A stretch of 64,000 nt of DNA from Sulfurovum sp. NBC37-1 (GCF_000010345.1 NC_009663.1:1984001-2048000); one strand, 5' to 3'. Positions 51,782 through 62,716 are shown, numbered from the stretch's first letter. The notes: generated from the sequence alone by a model not told the origin. A program made the numbers and translations.

Positions 51782-51810
51782 TTGACAAAACAGACATTTT
51801 TTTGTATTAT
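51782..51810 (+). promoter_or_regulatory. groESL promoter
   Basis: TTGACA at 51782-51787 and TATTAT at 51805-51810 with 17 bases between, about 35 bases before the groES start. One of only two full two-box promoters I see in the window. Confidence 0.75.
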
Positions 51811-51844
51811 TCTTTTACAAAATCATAAATCGTAAGGAGATATC

Positions 51845-52105
51845 ATGAATTTTAAGCCATTAGGTGACAGACTTTTGATCCAGAGAGTTGAAGAAGCCAA
51901 TACAACGGCTTCAGGAATCATTATACCTGACAATGCAAAAGAGAAACCGTCAAAGGGTAAAGTGATTGCTGTAGGCAGTGAAGTTGAAGATATCAATGTG
52001 GATGACACGGTCGTATTCGGGAAATATTCCGGAAATGAGATCATCCTGGATGGAGAAGAATTCCTCATAATGGAAAGCTCCGACATCTTCGGAATACTTA
52101 TATAA
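51845..52105 (+). CDS. groES: Co-chaperonin GroES
   Basis: Forms the heptameric lid of the GroEL folding chamber. The 86-residue protein begins [16 protein letters not shown], has the mobile loop with [10 protein letters not shown] (residues about 20-29), GKVIAVG, and the roof-loop and C-terminal [23 protein letters not shown] precedes the ATG. Length is about ten residues short of the E. coli form and normal for this phylum. groEL follows 39 bases later. Confidence 0.98.
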   Translation: MNFKPLGDRLLIQRVEEANTTASGIIIPDNAKEKPSKGKVIAVGSEVEDINVDDTVVFGKYSGNEIILDGEEFLIMESSDIFGILI

Positions 52106-52111
52106 TATTAA

Positions 52112-53822
<1,711 letters not shown>

Positions 53823-53831
53823 CCCCCTTTA

Positions 53832-55646
53832 TTAACGCAACATCTTTTGAAACTCGAAGACCGGTAATGGTCTGGAAAAATAATACCCCTGCATATAATC
53901 ACATCCATAATTCTCCAAAAGATCAACCATATTTTTATTCTCTATCCCTTCAATAACAACCTTCATTCCCAAACTATGACCAAGATTAATAATTGATTTC
54001 ACAATATGCTGATTTTCCTCATTGGTTATGATACAGTCGATCAATTCTTTGTCTATTTTTAGAGTTGTGGCCGGAAATCTTTTAAGATAGGCAAAAGAAG
54101 TATACCCTGTACCGAAATCATCCAATACAATAGCTACACCGAGCTTTCTCAGTTCTATGAACTGTTGGGATGAACGTTCTTCATTCTTCATCGCCAGTCC
54201 CTCGGTGATCTCATACTTTATCAATTCGGGATTGACCTGGTGATGTTTCAGGCGATCGAGCACATTGTTTACAAAGTTACCTGATTCAAGTTCAAGCAGG
54301 GAGAGATTGATAGATACCTCGATCTGTTGGAACTTGAAAAGTTCCCAGCGTTTTTGCTGCCTGAGCACTTCATTGAGTACGAATTTTCCCAGTTCGACAA
54401 TGAAACCGGTCTTTTCCATAATCGGAATAAAGACATCCGGTGGGATCATACCGTATTTGGGGTGACGCCACCGTATCAGTGCCTCGGCAGAAGCGATCTC
54501 TTTACTTTTGGAATCTACAATAGGCTGATAGTATACCTCGAACTGCTCACGTTCCAGTCCGGCATGCATATCATTGTAAAGTGTCAATTCATCATAATCA
54601 TACTTCTTCTTTTCCAAAAGATAAAGTTCTGTTCTTCCGTAACCGGCCTTCTCCGCTTTGGCCAAAGCCCGATAGGCATTGTCAAAAAGTCTGATCATCG
54701 GGCCACTGTCTGGATAGATACTGATACCCATGGAAGCGGAAAGGTAGAGTCTGTTTTCCCCTATTTTGTAAAAGGTACACAACTCTTCCTGTATTTTCTC
54801 CGTCAACGCTTTGATCTCATCAATATCGTCCACATCTGTAACCGTCAGCAAAAAATTGTTATAAAAAGTGTGGTAAGGAGTAAAATGATACTCTTTGGCC
54901 AGATTTTTAAGATACTCAGCAAATTTTTTCAGTATGGCATTGGTCTGCTCATAGCCTATAATGGAACGTAATACGGAAAGGTTGTCTATATCTATCAGGA
55001 CCAGTGCTATTTTCGCATCAGAAAGATGGAGCCTTGCATTGAGCACATTGATATCCTGCAGTGCTTTGATCTGATTTGGCAGATTCGTAAGTCGATGGCA
55101 ATACTCTGCCTCTTCCTTTTGCTTCTCTTCCGTAAGATCATGTATCGATACAATACTCCACCTGGAACTGCCATCATCTTCCTCTTCTGCTGTGTCGATG
55201 TAGAAGTTGACAGGTATTTCATTCTTCTCATGCGTGAGAAGCTTTGTCTGCATCAGTGAAAAACGATAGGACTCATTTTCCGTACGCTTCTCTTTGATCA
55301 GGCGGCTTAGCGTACGCCACTCCTTACCCATATCGACCTTGATACTGTTGTCCAAAACCGTCTTCTGATAGTCTTCATCCAGTTTAAGCAGTTTTCTCAT
55401 TGGTTTATTGGCATAGAGTATCTCCTGCTTCCGGGAAAGGATCAGGACAGCATCTTTACAGACTTCAAACGCCTTTTGCATCACGTCGATCTTGCCTGAG
55501 ACCATTGCTTGAAATTTTCTTTTTTCACGCTTGACAGAAAAAATATATAGTGCCAAAAAAAGAATCAATGTTATACTGAAAACAACAAGCGTTGTCGGGG
55601 TAAATTGCTGAGAGATGGTCTCACCTACTGCCGATAGTGTACTCAT
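53832..55646 (-). CDS. PAS / degenerate GGDEF / EAL cyclic-di-GMP phosphodiesterase
   Basis: A 604-residue signalling protein with one membrane helix (residues about 17-38), a PAS-like segment (about 55-165), a GGDEF-type domain (about 180-355) and an EAL domain (about 370-604). At the GGDEF position the sequence reads HTFYNNFLLTV, so cyclase activity is probably lost. The EAL domain keeps its metal and catalytic residues: EALIRW from Glu388, Asn447 in INLS, Glu479 in YEITEG, DDFGTGYTS from Asp509, Lys530, Glu566 and Gln586. It is therefore likely an active phosphodiesterase with a regulatory GGDEF-like domain. It stands alone, convergent with groEL. Confidence 0.9.
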   Translation of the reverse strand: MSTLSAVGETISQQFTPTTLVVFSITLILFLALYIFSVKREKRKFQAMVSGKIDVMQKAFEVCKDAVLILSRKQEILYANKPMRKLLKLDEDYQKTVLDNSIKVDMGKEWRTLSRLIKEKRTENESYRFSLMQTKLLTHEKNEIPVNFYIDTAEEEDDGSSRWSIVSIHDLTEEKQKEEAEYCHRLTNLPNQIKALQDINVLNARLHLSDAKIALVLIDIDNLSVLRSIIGYEQTNAILKKFAEYLKNLAKEYHFTPYHTFYNNFLLTVTDVDDIDEIKALTEKIQEELCTFYKIGENRLYLSASMGISIYPDSGPMIRLFDNAYRALAKAEKAGYGRTELYLLEKKKYDYDELTLYNDMHAGLEREQFEVYYQPIVDSKSKEIASAEALIRWRHPKYGMIPPDVFIPIMEKTGFIVELGKFVLNEVLRQQKRWELFKFQQIEVSINLSLLELESGNFVNNVLDRLKHHQVNPELIKYEITEGLAMKNEERSSQQFIELRKLGVAIVLDDFGTGYTSFAYLKRFPATTLKIDKELIDCIITNEENQHIVKSIINLGHSLGMKVVIEGIENKNMVDLLENYGCDYMQGYYFSRPLPVFEFQKMLR

Positions 55647-55699
55647 AAGCTACCTTGAAAAGAATTAAAGGTCATTATATCATATCCGATGTAAAACAG

Positions 55700-56968
55700 T
55701 TATATTGAATCATCATACAGTCTTTTTTTGTCGACGCATACCGCTTCGATCTTTGTAGAGGCATCTTCGAGAATAAAGTGCGCATTCTTTTCGATCGATG
55801 CAAGGGCTATGGGCTTACCACCCTGTGAAACCTGTGCCCACCCTATACGACACTGTGAGCGGGGATCACTCATCCGAAGTTTTTTCATCAAATGGTCGAG
55901 ATGCTGTTCTTTTCGCTGTAGCGTGAACTGCATCGTCTGTACATAAGCATCTCTCATGCTTGGCAATACTGACTCAAAACGTTCCATTCTATAAGAGATC
56001 ATACGCTTGAATTCTTCCTCCATGCGCTTGAATTCCATTTTGGACTCCTCCAGTCTTCGCAGCGGTGATGAACGATGAAGCATCTCTTTTACATGTTTGA
56101 GTTCCCGTGTCGATTGAGTGAGTCTGGAAGTGATCGCCTGTTTGAAACGCTCCTCATACTCTGAAAGGGTGTAAAGAATTTCCTGAAGATCGGGGAGTAT
56201 CATTTCCATCGCAGCACTGGGTGTCGGAGCACGAAGGTCCGCCACAAGATCACTGATCATCACATCCACTTCATGCCCGACCGCAGAGACAACCGGCGTC
56301 TGCATGGCAAAGATCGCATCAGCCACAAGCTCTTCGTTAAAACACCAGAGATCTTCCGTACTTCCACCTCCCCGTCCAACCACGACGACATCAGCTTCAA
56401 GGGTATCCGCATAACGAAGCGCATGGGCGATCTGTCCTGCTGCAGACTCTCCCTGTACCAGAGTATCAACGATCGTAACTTCCAACAGCGGCCAGCGCTT
56501 CTCTATGATCTTAAGCATATCGTAAAGAGCGGCACTCTCTCTGGCTGTCACCAGTGCGATCTTCCGTATGCTTTTTGGTATAGGCTTTTTTCGATGCGCA
56601 TCAAAATACCCTTTGGCTTTCAGCCGTTCTTTGAGCTGTTCATACGCTAGAGCCAATGCACCTTTGCCATAGGGTTCTATGCGCACAGTCTGAAACTGGT
56701 ATTCCCCTCTGGGGGTATAGACGGAGACCGACCCCTCCACAACGATGTGCATCCCTTTTTCAATACGGAATTTCATCCTGGCAACCGAAGAACGCCACAT
56801 TACACATTTAATGGCACTTTTGTCATCTTTAATGGAAAAATAGAGATGTCCTGAAGAGTGATAGGTCACAGAAGCCACTTCCCCCTCAACAAGGATATGC
56901 ATAAAGGTTGCCTCGAGCAGGGATTTGATCTTGGTATTGAGGGAAGATACTGTCATCATACTTGACAT
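55700..56968 (-). CDS. xseA: Exodeoxyribonuclease VII large subunit
   Basis: Nuclease acting on single-stranded DNA in repair. The 422-residue protein has an N-terminal OB-fold (VEGEVASVTYHSSGHLYFSI) and the central domain with DAHRKKPIPKSIRKIALVTA, VIVGRGGGSTEDLW-like VVVGRGGGSTEDLWCFNEE, AVGHEVDVMISDLVADLRAPTPSAA (given here in two parts AVGHEVDVMI and VADLRAPTPSAA), and a coiled-coil C-terminal part. ATGs at 56968, 56959 and 56956 are all possible starts. No small subunit gene is seen nearby. It lies downstream of ubiE, separated by a GTAGG repeat pair. Confidence 0.94.
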   Translation of the reverse strand: MSSMMTVSSLNTKIKSLLEATFMHILVEGEVASVTYHSSGHLYFSIKDDKSAIKCVMWRSSVARMKFRIEKGMHIVVEGSVSVYTPRGEYQFQTVRIEPYGKGALALAYEQLKERLKAKGYFDAHRKKPIPKSIRKIALVTARESAALYDMLKIIEKRWPLLEVTIVDTLVQGESAAGQIAHALRYADTLEADVVVVGRGGGSTEDLWCFNEELVADAIFAMQTPVVSAVGHEVDVMISDLVADLRAPTPSAAMEMILPDLQEILYTLSEYEERFKQAITSRLTQSTRELKHVKEMLHRSSPLRRLEESKMEFKRMEEEFKRMISYRMERFESVLPSMRDAYVQTMQFTLQRKEQHLDHLMKKLRMSDPRSQCRIGWAQVSQGGKPIALASIEKNAHFILEDASTKIEAVCVDKKRLYDDSI

Positions 56969-56978
56969 TATTTACCTT

Positions 56979-57044
56979 GTAGGATGTGCAATAGCACACC
57001 TCTGTGTATTCATTTTTATTTGGTGTGCAATGGCACACCCTACG
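56979..57044. repeat. BIME-like pair of GTGTGCAAT hairpins between ubiE and xseA
   Basis: Left hairpin GTAGGATGTGC-AATA-GCACACC, about 20 AT-rich bases, then GGTGTGC-AATG-GCACACCCTACG ending at 57044. It is the same family and stem sequence as at 43217-43304. Both flanking genes run in the same direction, so here the hairpins lie inside an operon. Confidence 0.8.
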
Positions 57045-57782
57045 TTATTTCTTTTGTGCAACCAGCAATGTTGAAATGCCCATTGAAAAAGACTTGGTAT
57101 ATTTCATCTCGAATCCGGCTTCTTCAAGTTCTTTGGCCAGCATTTCCGTGGTCAGGAACTCTTCGATCGAATCTGGCAGGTATTTGTACGCTTCATAATT
57201 TTTGGAGATAAAACCGCCTACTCTTGGAAGCACATTTTTCATTCCAAAATCCACAACTTTATCTACAAGTCCGCTGCGTTCCTGTTTGGTAAACTCGAGT
57301 ATCATTACAATACCCTCTGGTCTTAAAGCCCTGTGAAACTCCTGCAGAGCCTCAACTCTGTCAACGACATTGCGGATACCATAAGAGATGGAGATCACAT
57401 CTGTACTTCCGTCGCCTATAGGCAGTTCCTGCGCTTTGCCTTCTATGAACTCGGCAAAATCCACTTTTTGGCGAGCCACATCAAGCATACCTACGGAGGG
57501 ATCGATCCCTACGAACTTCTCTATGTTGACACCCTGCTTTGCCGCCTGTTCTTTCCAGTAAATCAGCAGGTCGCCTGTACCTGTCGCAACATCCGTGATC
57601 TGCCCCAGATTCTCTTTTCCCAGAATTTCAAAGGCTTTGTCACAACCTTTTTTACGCCACTGTATATCGATACCCATACTAAGTACCCTGTTGGCCTTAT
57701 CGTAGGTCGATGCGATATCATCGAACATATGTACGATCTTTTCCTGTTTTTCCTCTTTGTCCGTCAGTTTTTCAATGCCCAA
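57045..57782 (-). CDS. ubiE: Demethylmenaquinone/2-polyprenyl-benzoquinol methyltransferase UbiE (MenG)
   Basis: Methylates demethylmenaquinone; menaquinone is the expected quinone in this phylum. The protein has the family start segment MFDDIASTYDKANRVLSMGI, the SAM-binding VATGTGDLLI, GIDPSVGMLDVA, SISYGIRNVVDR and the C-terminal MGISTLLVAQKK. The start is uncertain: a TTG at 57782 has GGAG eight bases before it and overlaps ribD by 11 bases, while an ATG at 57812 would add ten residues deeper inside ribD. About 245 residues from the TTG. Confidence 0.93.
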   Translation of the reverse strand: MGIEKLTDKEEKQEKIVHMFDDIASTYDKANRVLSMGIDIQWRKKGCDKAFEILGKENLGQITDVATGTGDLLIYWKEQAAKQGVNIEKFVGIDPSVGMLDVARQKVDFAEFIEGKAQELPIGDGSTDVISISYGIRNVVDRVEALQEFHRALRPEGIVMILEFTKQERSGLVDKVVDFGMKNVLPRVGGFISKNYEAYKYLPDSIEEFLTTEMLAKELEEAGFEMKYTKSFSMGISTLLVAQKK

Positions 57783-58764
57783 TTCTTCTACTCCATAGTA
57801 ACAGATCCACATCTTTTTTACCCTGATGCAAAAATGTCAAATTCATGTCGATATTATAGGATAATTGGTTGGTAGAGAGCTTAGGCGTCTGATAGATCAA
57901 CATCCAGTCTATTTTCTCTTTGAGTGCATTAAGCATACCCTCACCCCCTTCCACAAGAACAAAAGAAGGTTTTTCCAAAAAGTTTAACTTATCTGTAACA
58001 GTGACCGTTCTATTCTTGACAGTAAAAAGTGGCATTTCTCTGTCTATATCATCTTTTTTTGAATAGATCACAACATCCGGTACCGTACCACCTGTAAATC
58101 GGCAATCCAATGTTGGTCTGTCCGTTCGTACCGTATTTCCTCCAATGAGCAGCCTATCACATTTTTCTCTGAGTTGATGCACGTGCTTGAGTGAACTTTT
58201 TGAACTGAGATACCCGCCGCCGATACGTCCGTTGGTCGTCTGTGCCAGCTTAAAAAGCACAAAGGCTCTCTCTTGCCATATTAGAAAAGGTTCTATCAGT
58301 GCCTGACAGGCTTCTTCAAGTACACCTGAAGTATTGTTTTTCAAACGATCCATTCCACCGCCGTGCCCTTCAATAGGGTCTTTTGTCCCGATAATGACTT
58401 TTTTGAGGTTCAGTGCTTCCAGGAGTGTCGCGCAGGCAGGCGTTCTGCCTTCATGGGAACAGGGTTCGAGCGTGACATAGATACTGCATTCCGAAAAAAA
58501 ATCTTTGGGTATGGTGTGAAGAAAATTATGTGCCTTTTGGGCATCCATCCGGTCGAAATCAACAGTACTTTGGGAAAGTGTTTCATAGGCTTTAAGCAGG
58601 GCAAGTACTTCTGCATGTGAAGTTCCTGCCTTTTTGTGGGCTTCAACAGCAAGAATAGTACCATCAAGTGTTACTACGGCACCAACGGCAGGATTCGGAT
58701 AGGTAAGGAGCTGATACTCCCAGGCTTTATCGAGTGCGAGTTGCATATAAAATTCATCGCTCAT
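57772..58764 (-). CDS. ribD: Bifunctional riboflavin deaminase/reductase RibD
   Basis: Deaminates then reduces the pyrimidine intermediate of riboflavin synthesis. The ATG at 58764 has AGGAG before it. The 330-residue protein has the zinc deaminase domain with the His-Ala-Glu of GTSHAEVLAL and the cysteines of LEPCSHEGRTPACATLL, then a reductase domain with FVLFKLAQTTNGRIGGG, RLLIGGNTVRTDRPTLDCR and FVLVEGGEGMLNAL. The reductase domain ends somewhat shorter than usual, with a weak C-terminus. It overlaps ubiE at its 3' end. Confidence 0.93.
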   Translation of the reverse strand: MSDEFYMQLALDKAWEYQLLTYPNPAVGAVVTLDGTILAVEAHKKAGTSHAEVLALLKAYETLSQSTVDFDRMDAQKAHNFLHTIPKDFFSECSIYVTLEPCSHEGRTPACATLLEALNLKKVIIGTKDPIEGHGGGMDRLKNNTSGVLEEACQALIEPFLIWQERAFVLFKLAQTTNGRIGGGYLSSKSSLKHVHQLREKCDRLLIGGNTVRTDRPTLDCRFTGGTVPDVVIYSKKDDIDREMPLFTVKNRTVTVTDKLNFLEKPSFVLVEGGEGMLNALKEKIDWMLIYQTPKLSTNQLSYNIDMNLTFLHQGKKDVDLLLWSRRIGH

Positions 58765-58788
58765 TGCCACTCCTTTTTTTATGCTTTG

Positions 58789-58862
58789 CCTTCGTGGGTC
58801 GCTTTGCTCCACCACTTCGGTTTCGAACCTACAAAGGACAAGCAGTTGTCCTTTGTTTAACG
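58789..58862 (-). other. Structured two-hairpin element, copy B (after rimP)
   Basis: On the minus strand, five bases after the rimP stop, CGTTAA is followed by a perfect 11-bp stem ACAAAGGACAA/TTGTCCTTTGT with loop CTGC. A linker TAGGTTCGAAACCGAA (itself able to pair GGTT with AACC) leads to a second hairpin GTGG-T-G-GA-GC, loop AAA, GC-GA-CCCAC, then GAAGG. Compared with copy A (5234-5307) the loops, linker ends and tandem GA are kept, while almost every base of stem 1 and the pair next to the second loop change in step. Confidence 0.6.
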
Positions 58863-58866
58863 GTTC

Positions 58867-59295
58867 TCACCACTCAAAATAGGTTTTTACTGTACCAAGA
58901 TCACTGTATGAGTAGCTCTCTTCACCCTGTTTTGTTTCAACAGTGATGCCCTTATCATCGGCAGCTTTCAATACACCTTTGAGCTTGTCACCCCCTAAGA
59001 GTTTGACCTTGACCTTTTCACCGATGGCATTTTGGAAATGTATTGGTTTGGAGAGTTTTCTCTCGATACCGGGAGAACTCACTTCCAGGCGATAATGGCC
59101 GTTCATGGGAGGATGTACATCTAGAAAAGGTGAGAGTTCATTGGAGATCGTTGCGCACAGATCGAGATTCACACCGCCCGTTTTGGTAATAAGTACGCGG
59201 TAGATCGTCTCATCGAATTCATTCGCTGTTTCGATATCATAAAGCGCCGCTCCGTTTGCTTCTACGATCTTTGAGATCTGTGCTTCAAGATTCAT
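58867..59295 (-). CDS. rimP: Ribosome maturation factor RimP
   Basis: Helps assemble the 30S subunit. From the ATG at 59295, with AAGGA eight bases before it, the product has 142 residues: an N-terminal alpha/beta domain (NLEAQISKIVEANGAALYDIE), the L-x-x-C-A-T-I-S-N-E-L-S segment, RLEVSSPGIERKLSKPIHF with the conserved SSPG-x-R, and a C-terminal SH3-like barrel ending TVKTYFEW. The start overlaps the end of rbfA. The stop is followed by structured element B. Confidence 0.94.
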   Translation of the reverse strand: MNLEAQISKIVEANGAALYDIETANEFDETIYRVLITKTGGVNLDLCATISNELSPFLDVHPPMNGHYRLEVSSPGIERKLSKPIHFQNAIGEKVKVKLLGGDKLKGVLKAADDKGITVETKQGEESYSYSDLGTVKTYFEW

Positions 59296-59674
59296 TTGGA
59301 CTGTCCTTTTCTTCTGCATCCTCTTTTTCTCTACTGATCTGCTTGAACAGCTCTTCCATGCGGCTTACTTTTTCCAGCTGTTCATCGAACTCAAAAGTAA
59401 AGCGCGGTGCTTTGAACCATCCTTCACTCTGTTTACAGTGGTTTTGAACATACCCTGCAACCGTTCTAAGCTGTCTGAGTGCTTCACTCTGCTCTTTGGG
59501 AGAGAGAAAGGACTTGTCCAGATAGACCTTGGCATCCGAACGCCCTTTTGAACAAATGACATCGGTGACCACCAACGCATTGATTCGTTCATCATCCAGG
59601 GTGCTCAACGCTTCGGGAATGATCTCTTTGAGAACGGACTCGACCCTGTGCCGTTTAATTTCTTCTTGTGTCAT
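59285..59674 (-). CDS. rbfA: 30S ribosome-binding factor RbfA
   Basis: Late assembly factor of the 30S subunit. The ATG at 59674 follows the infB stop by a single base and gives 129 residues: RHRVESVLKEIIPEALSTL, the strand INALVVTDVICSKGRSDAKVY (split here as INALVVTDVI and SKGRSDAKVY), and RFTFEFDEQLEKVSRMEELF, with the usual KH-like fold. The C-terminal tail is acidic. A longer form starting at 59701 would lie inside infB. Confidence 0.92.
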   Translation of the reverse strand: MTQEEIKRHRVESVLKEIIPEALSTLDDERINALVVTDVICSKGRSDAKVYLDKSFLSPKEQSEALRQLRTVAGYVQNHCKQSEGWFKAPRFTFEFDEQLEKVSRMEELFKQISREKEDAEEKDSPNES

Positions 59675-59675
59675 T

Positions 59676-62396
59676 TTACAATGTGACCTGCTCTTCAACA
59701 TCTTTGAATGTTTCGATCACATCACCCTCTTTGATATCGTTGAAGTTCTCAAGCATGATACCACACTCGTATCCGTTCTTAACCTCTCTCGCATCTTCGT
59801 TGAAACGCTTGAGTGAAGAGATCTTACTTTCATAGACGACCACACCGTCCCGGATAAGTCTCGCTTTGGAATTTCTGGTGATCACACCGTCAGAAACTTT
59901 ACATCCTGCAATAGTACCGACTTTTCCGACTACGAAGGTCTCTCGTACTTCAGCCTGTCCTGTTACTTCTTCTTTGATCACCGGACTCATCATACCGCCA
60001 AGCAATGCTTTGACATCGTCCAGCAAGTCATAGATGATCGTATAGGTTCTGACTTCAACACCGAGCTCTTTGGCTTTCTTCTTGACGGATCCCGTAGGAC
60101 GTACGTTGAACCCGAGGATCACGGCATGTTCACTGGCATCTGCCAATGTGACATCACTTTCTGTTACGCCACCAACACCTTCATGGATAATGTTGACCTT
60201 CACTTCTTCGTTCCTGAGTTTTTCAAGGCTTCCCTTGATCGCTTCAAGTGATCCCTGAACATCTGCCTTGATAATAACAGGAAGGGATTTTAGCTGGCCT
60301 TCGGCAATAAGCGCTGAAAGGTCATCAAGAGAAGCTTTGGTACTCTTGGAGAGCTGTTTGGCTCTGTCGTATTCCGCTCTTTTTTCAGCAAGTTCACGCA
60401 CTTCTTTATCCGTATCCATAGCCACCAGTGCTTCACCTGCACCCGGTACTTCATTCAGTCCCACGATTGCCGCAGGTGTACTTGGGCCGATCTCCTTGAC
60501 AGCACTTCCGTCATCAAGTTTGATCGCCTTGATACGACCGTAGGTTGTGCCTACAATCACATTGTCACCCACATGCAGCGTACCGTTCTTGATGATAACG
60601 TTGGCAACCGGTCCAAAACCTTTTTCGACTGAACTCTCTACCACGACAGCTTTCGCTTTTCTGGTCGGATCCGCTTTCAGTTCCATCATTTCTGCCTGCA
60701 GCAGGATCGTCTCAAGCAGGTCATCGATACCCAATCCTGTATGTGCAGAGACCGGGACGAATTCATATTCGCCGCCCCAGTCCGCAGCCATAACATCTAT
60801 CTCGGCAAGCTGCGATTTGATATTGTCTGGGTTGGCACTCTCTTTGTCCATCTTGTTCATCGCAATAATCATCGGAACACCGGCCGCTTTGGTATGTGCG
60901 ATCGCTTCCTTAGTCTGAGGCATCACACCGTCATCGGCCGCAACAACGATAATAACGATATCGGTCGCCTGGGCACCACGTGCACGCATCTCCGTAAAGG
61001 CTTCGTGACCCGGGGTATCCACGAACGTGATCTTCTTGCCGTTCTTCTCTACCTGGTAGGCACCGACATGCTGCGTGATACCGCCCGCTTCTTTGTCCGC
61101 CACTTTCGCAGAACGGATCTTGTCAAGCAAAGAAGTTTTACCGTGGTCAACGTGACCCATGATCGTAATGACCGGCGGTCTCTCTTCAAGGTGCGTATCT
61201 TCCACCTCATCATATGCCTGAACATAATCAAGCTCATCGAGCGGGTTCATCGTACTGACTTCCACACCGAACTCTTCTGCCAATATCTCGATCTCATCTT
61301 TGGAGAGGAAGTCGTTCTTCGTCACCATCATCCCAAGAGCGAAGAGGACTTTCACCACTTCACCCACGGACCGGTTCACCTTCTCGGCGAATTCATAGAC
61401 TCTTACATTTTCCGGGATTTCCACTGATGTTATGACCTCACTGCTTTCTTCTTTGGTATATTTCTTACGCTTTCCGCCACGCTTAAGTGATCGTCTCTGC
61501 TGAGGACGGAACGGTTGTCTGCCTTTGGCAGGACCGCCGTTCGCAGCTTCTCTCTTCTTTGCCTCTTCTCTACGCTTCTGTTCCTGGCGCATCATATCTT
61601 CATAGATATTCTTATCAGAGAAGTCAAGCAGGACCACTTCTTCTTCTCCAAAACCGCTGTCTATATCTCCGCTCATACTGTCATGGTTGAAGATATCAAT
61701 CTTCTTTCCTGTTTCTCTTGCTTCTGCAGGCCCTTTTTTGACCTTTTTCTTACTCGGAGGTGTCGGTGCTCCACTCCCCATCGATATTCTTGTAGCCGCA
61801 CGGACCGGTGCAGGCTTCGCTTTTCTGACGATCTTGATCCCTGTACGGGAAAGGGTTCTGCGTTTAGGCTTCTCTATTTCTGTTCCCTTTTCCGCTTCAG
61901 ATTCAGCTTTTTTACTCACCACAGAGATACCTTTGCGCTGTTTCACTTCTTTGACGACCGGTGCGGCTTCTACTGTTTCTTCTTTAGCGGTCTCTGCAGG
62001 CGTTTCAATTTCTTCAATAACTGCAGTTTCAGGTTCACTCTCTACTGTTTCTGCAGCAGTTGATTCCTCAACTGTGTTTTCTGTTTCTTCCGGAATAACT
62101 TCTGTCTTTTCAGGTGCTGTTTCTTTTTCGATAACAGGAGCTTCAACTATTGTTTCAGGCTCTTTCTCCACTGTTTTTTTCTTAACTACTTTAAGTTTCG
62201 GCTTCTCACCCGGTTTCTTGAAACCTTTAGGCAGAGTTCCGCTTATAGCAAAGTCTACAAGAATACCGGCGTCATCCATGCTGATGGCACTGTTGGCCGC
62301 TTTGACATTGAATCCCAACTCTTTGGCTTTCTCTATCAGTTCGCCGTTAGACAATCCCGCTTCTTCTGCTATTTCTTGGATCTTAACTTTATCCAT
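59676..62396 (-). CDS. infB: Translation initiation factor IF-2
   Basis: GTPase that brings initiator tRNA to the ribosome. The 906-residue protein has an IF2-N domain (MDKVKIQEIAEEAGLSNGEL), a long charged, low-complexity linker (about residues 90-300; rich in Glu/Val, then Lys/Arg), a second IF2-N segment (VRVYEFAEKVNRSVGEVVKVL), the G domain with ITIMGHVDHGKTSLLDKIR, DTPGHEAF and NKMDK, and beta-barrel domains ending VIETFKDVEEQVTL. It heads rbfA-rimP-ribD. Confidence 0.98.
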   Translation of the reverse strand: MDKVKIQEIAEEAGLSNGELIEKAKELGFNVKAANSAISMDDAGILVDFAISGTLPKGFKKPGEKPKLKVVKKKTVEKEPETIVEAPVIEKETAPEKTEVIPEETENTVEESTAAETVESEPETAVIEEIETPAETAKEETVEAAPVVKEVKQRKGISVVSKKAESEAEKGTEIEKPKRRTLSRTGIKIVRKAKPAPVRAATRISMGSGAPTPPSKKKVKKGPAEARETGKKIDIFNHDSMSGDIDSGFGEEEVVLLDFSDKNIYEDMMRQEQKRREEAKKREAANGGPAKGRQPFRPQQRRSLKRGGKRKKYTKEESSEVITSVEIPENVRVYEFAEKVNRSVGEVVKVLFALGMMVTKNDFLSKDEIEILAEEFGVEVSTMNPLDELDYVQAYDEVEDTHLEERPPVITIMGHVDHGKTSLLDKIRSAKVADKEAGGITQHVGAYQVEKNGKKITFVDTPGHEAFTEMRARGAQATDIVIIVVAADDGVMPQTKEAIAHTKAAGVPMIIAMNKMDKESANPDNIKSQLAEIDVMAADWGGEYEFVPVSAHTGLGIDDLLETILLQAEMMELKADPTRKAKAVVVESSVEKGFGPVANVIIKNGTLHVGDNVIVGTTYGRIKAIKLDDGSAVKEIGPSTPAAIVGLNEVPGAGEALVAMDTDKEVRELAEKRAEYDRAKQLSKSTKASLDDLSALIAEGQLKSLPVIIKADVQGSLEAIKGSLEKLRNEEVKVNIIHEGVGGVTESDVTLADASEHAVILGFNVRPTGSVKKKAKELGVEVRTYTIIYDLLDDVKALLGGMMSPVIKEEVTGQAEVRETFVVGKVGTIAGCKVSDGVITRNSKARLIRDGVVVYESKISSLKRFNEDAREVKNGYECGIMLENFNDIKEGDVIETFKDVEEQVTL

Positions 62397-62444
62397 ACTT
62401 GATTAACTCCTTTAATATACTGCGTCTTTGCGCATAGACCGGCT

Positions 62445-62678
62445 TTATGCCAGCGTTCCCAAAAGTCTTGCCAACTGTTCCGCATCCTGCTTGAAACGTT
62501 TGGCAAGACCTTTGAGCTTTTTGTCATCTTTCACACAGCTTTTACAAAGATAAAAACTTCTACCCATACCATTGAATTGCACTATCTCTTTACCGTCATG
62601 CTTTAATCTGATCAAACTTTTTTGAGGATGTCTACTGCGGCAGGCGATGCACATTCGAATGGGCTGTGATTTTTTCAT
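62445..62678 (-). CDS. YlxR (DUF448) family RNA-binding protein
   Basis: A 77-residue basic protein with two Cys pairs (RMCIACRSRHP and YLCKSCVKD), in the position next to infB where YlxR-type proteins are commonly found. The conserved segment R-x-C-I-A-C-R, then L-I-R-L and G-R-x-F-Y-L-C, matches the DUF448 family. Its role in the operon (RNA binding or regulation) is not settled. It lies 48 bases upstream of infB and about 40 downstream of thrB. Confidence 0.85.
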   Translation of the reverse strand: MKKSQPIRMCIACRSRHPQKSLIRLKHDGKEIVQFNGMGRSFYLCKSCVKDDKKLKGLAKRFKQDAEQLARLLGTLA

Positions 62679-62716
62679 GCGTATTATACCTAAAAAGAGA
62701 TTAAGCCTGTGGGCTA

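Noticed and set aside
57004-57198. Small plus-strand frame over the repeat before ubiE
   Set aside because: It begins inside the hairpin repeat and continues antisense through ubiE.
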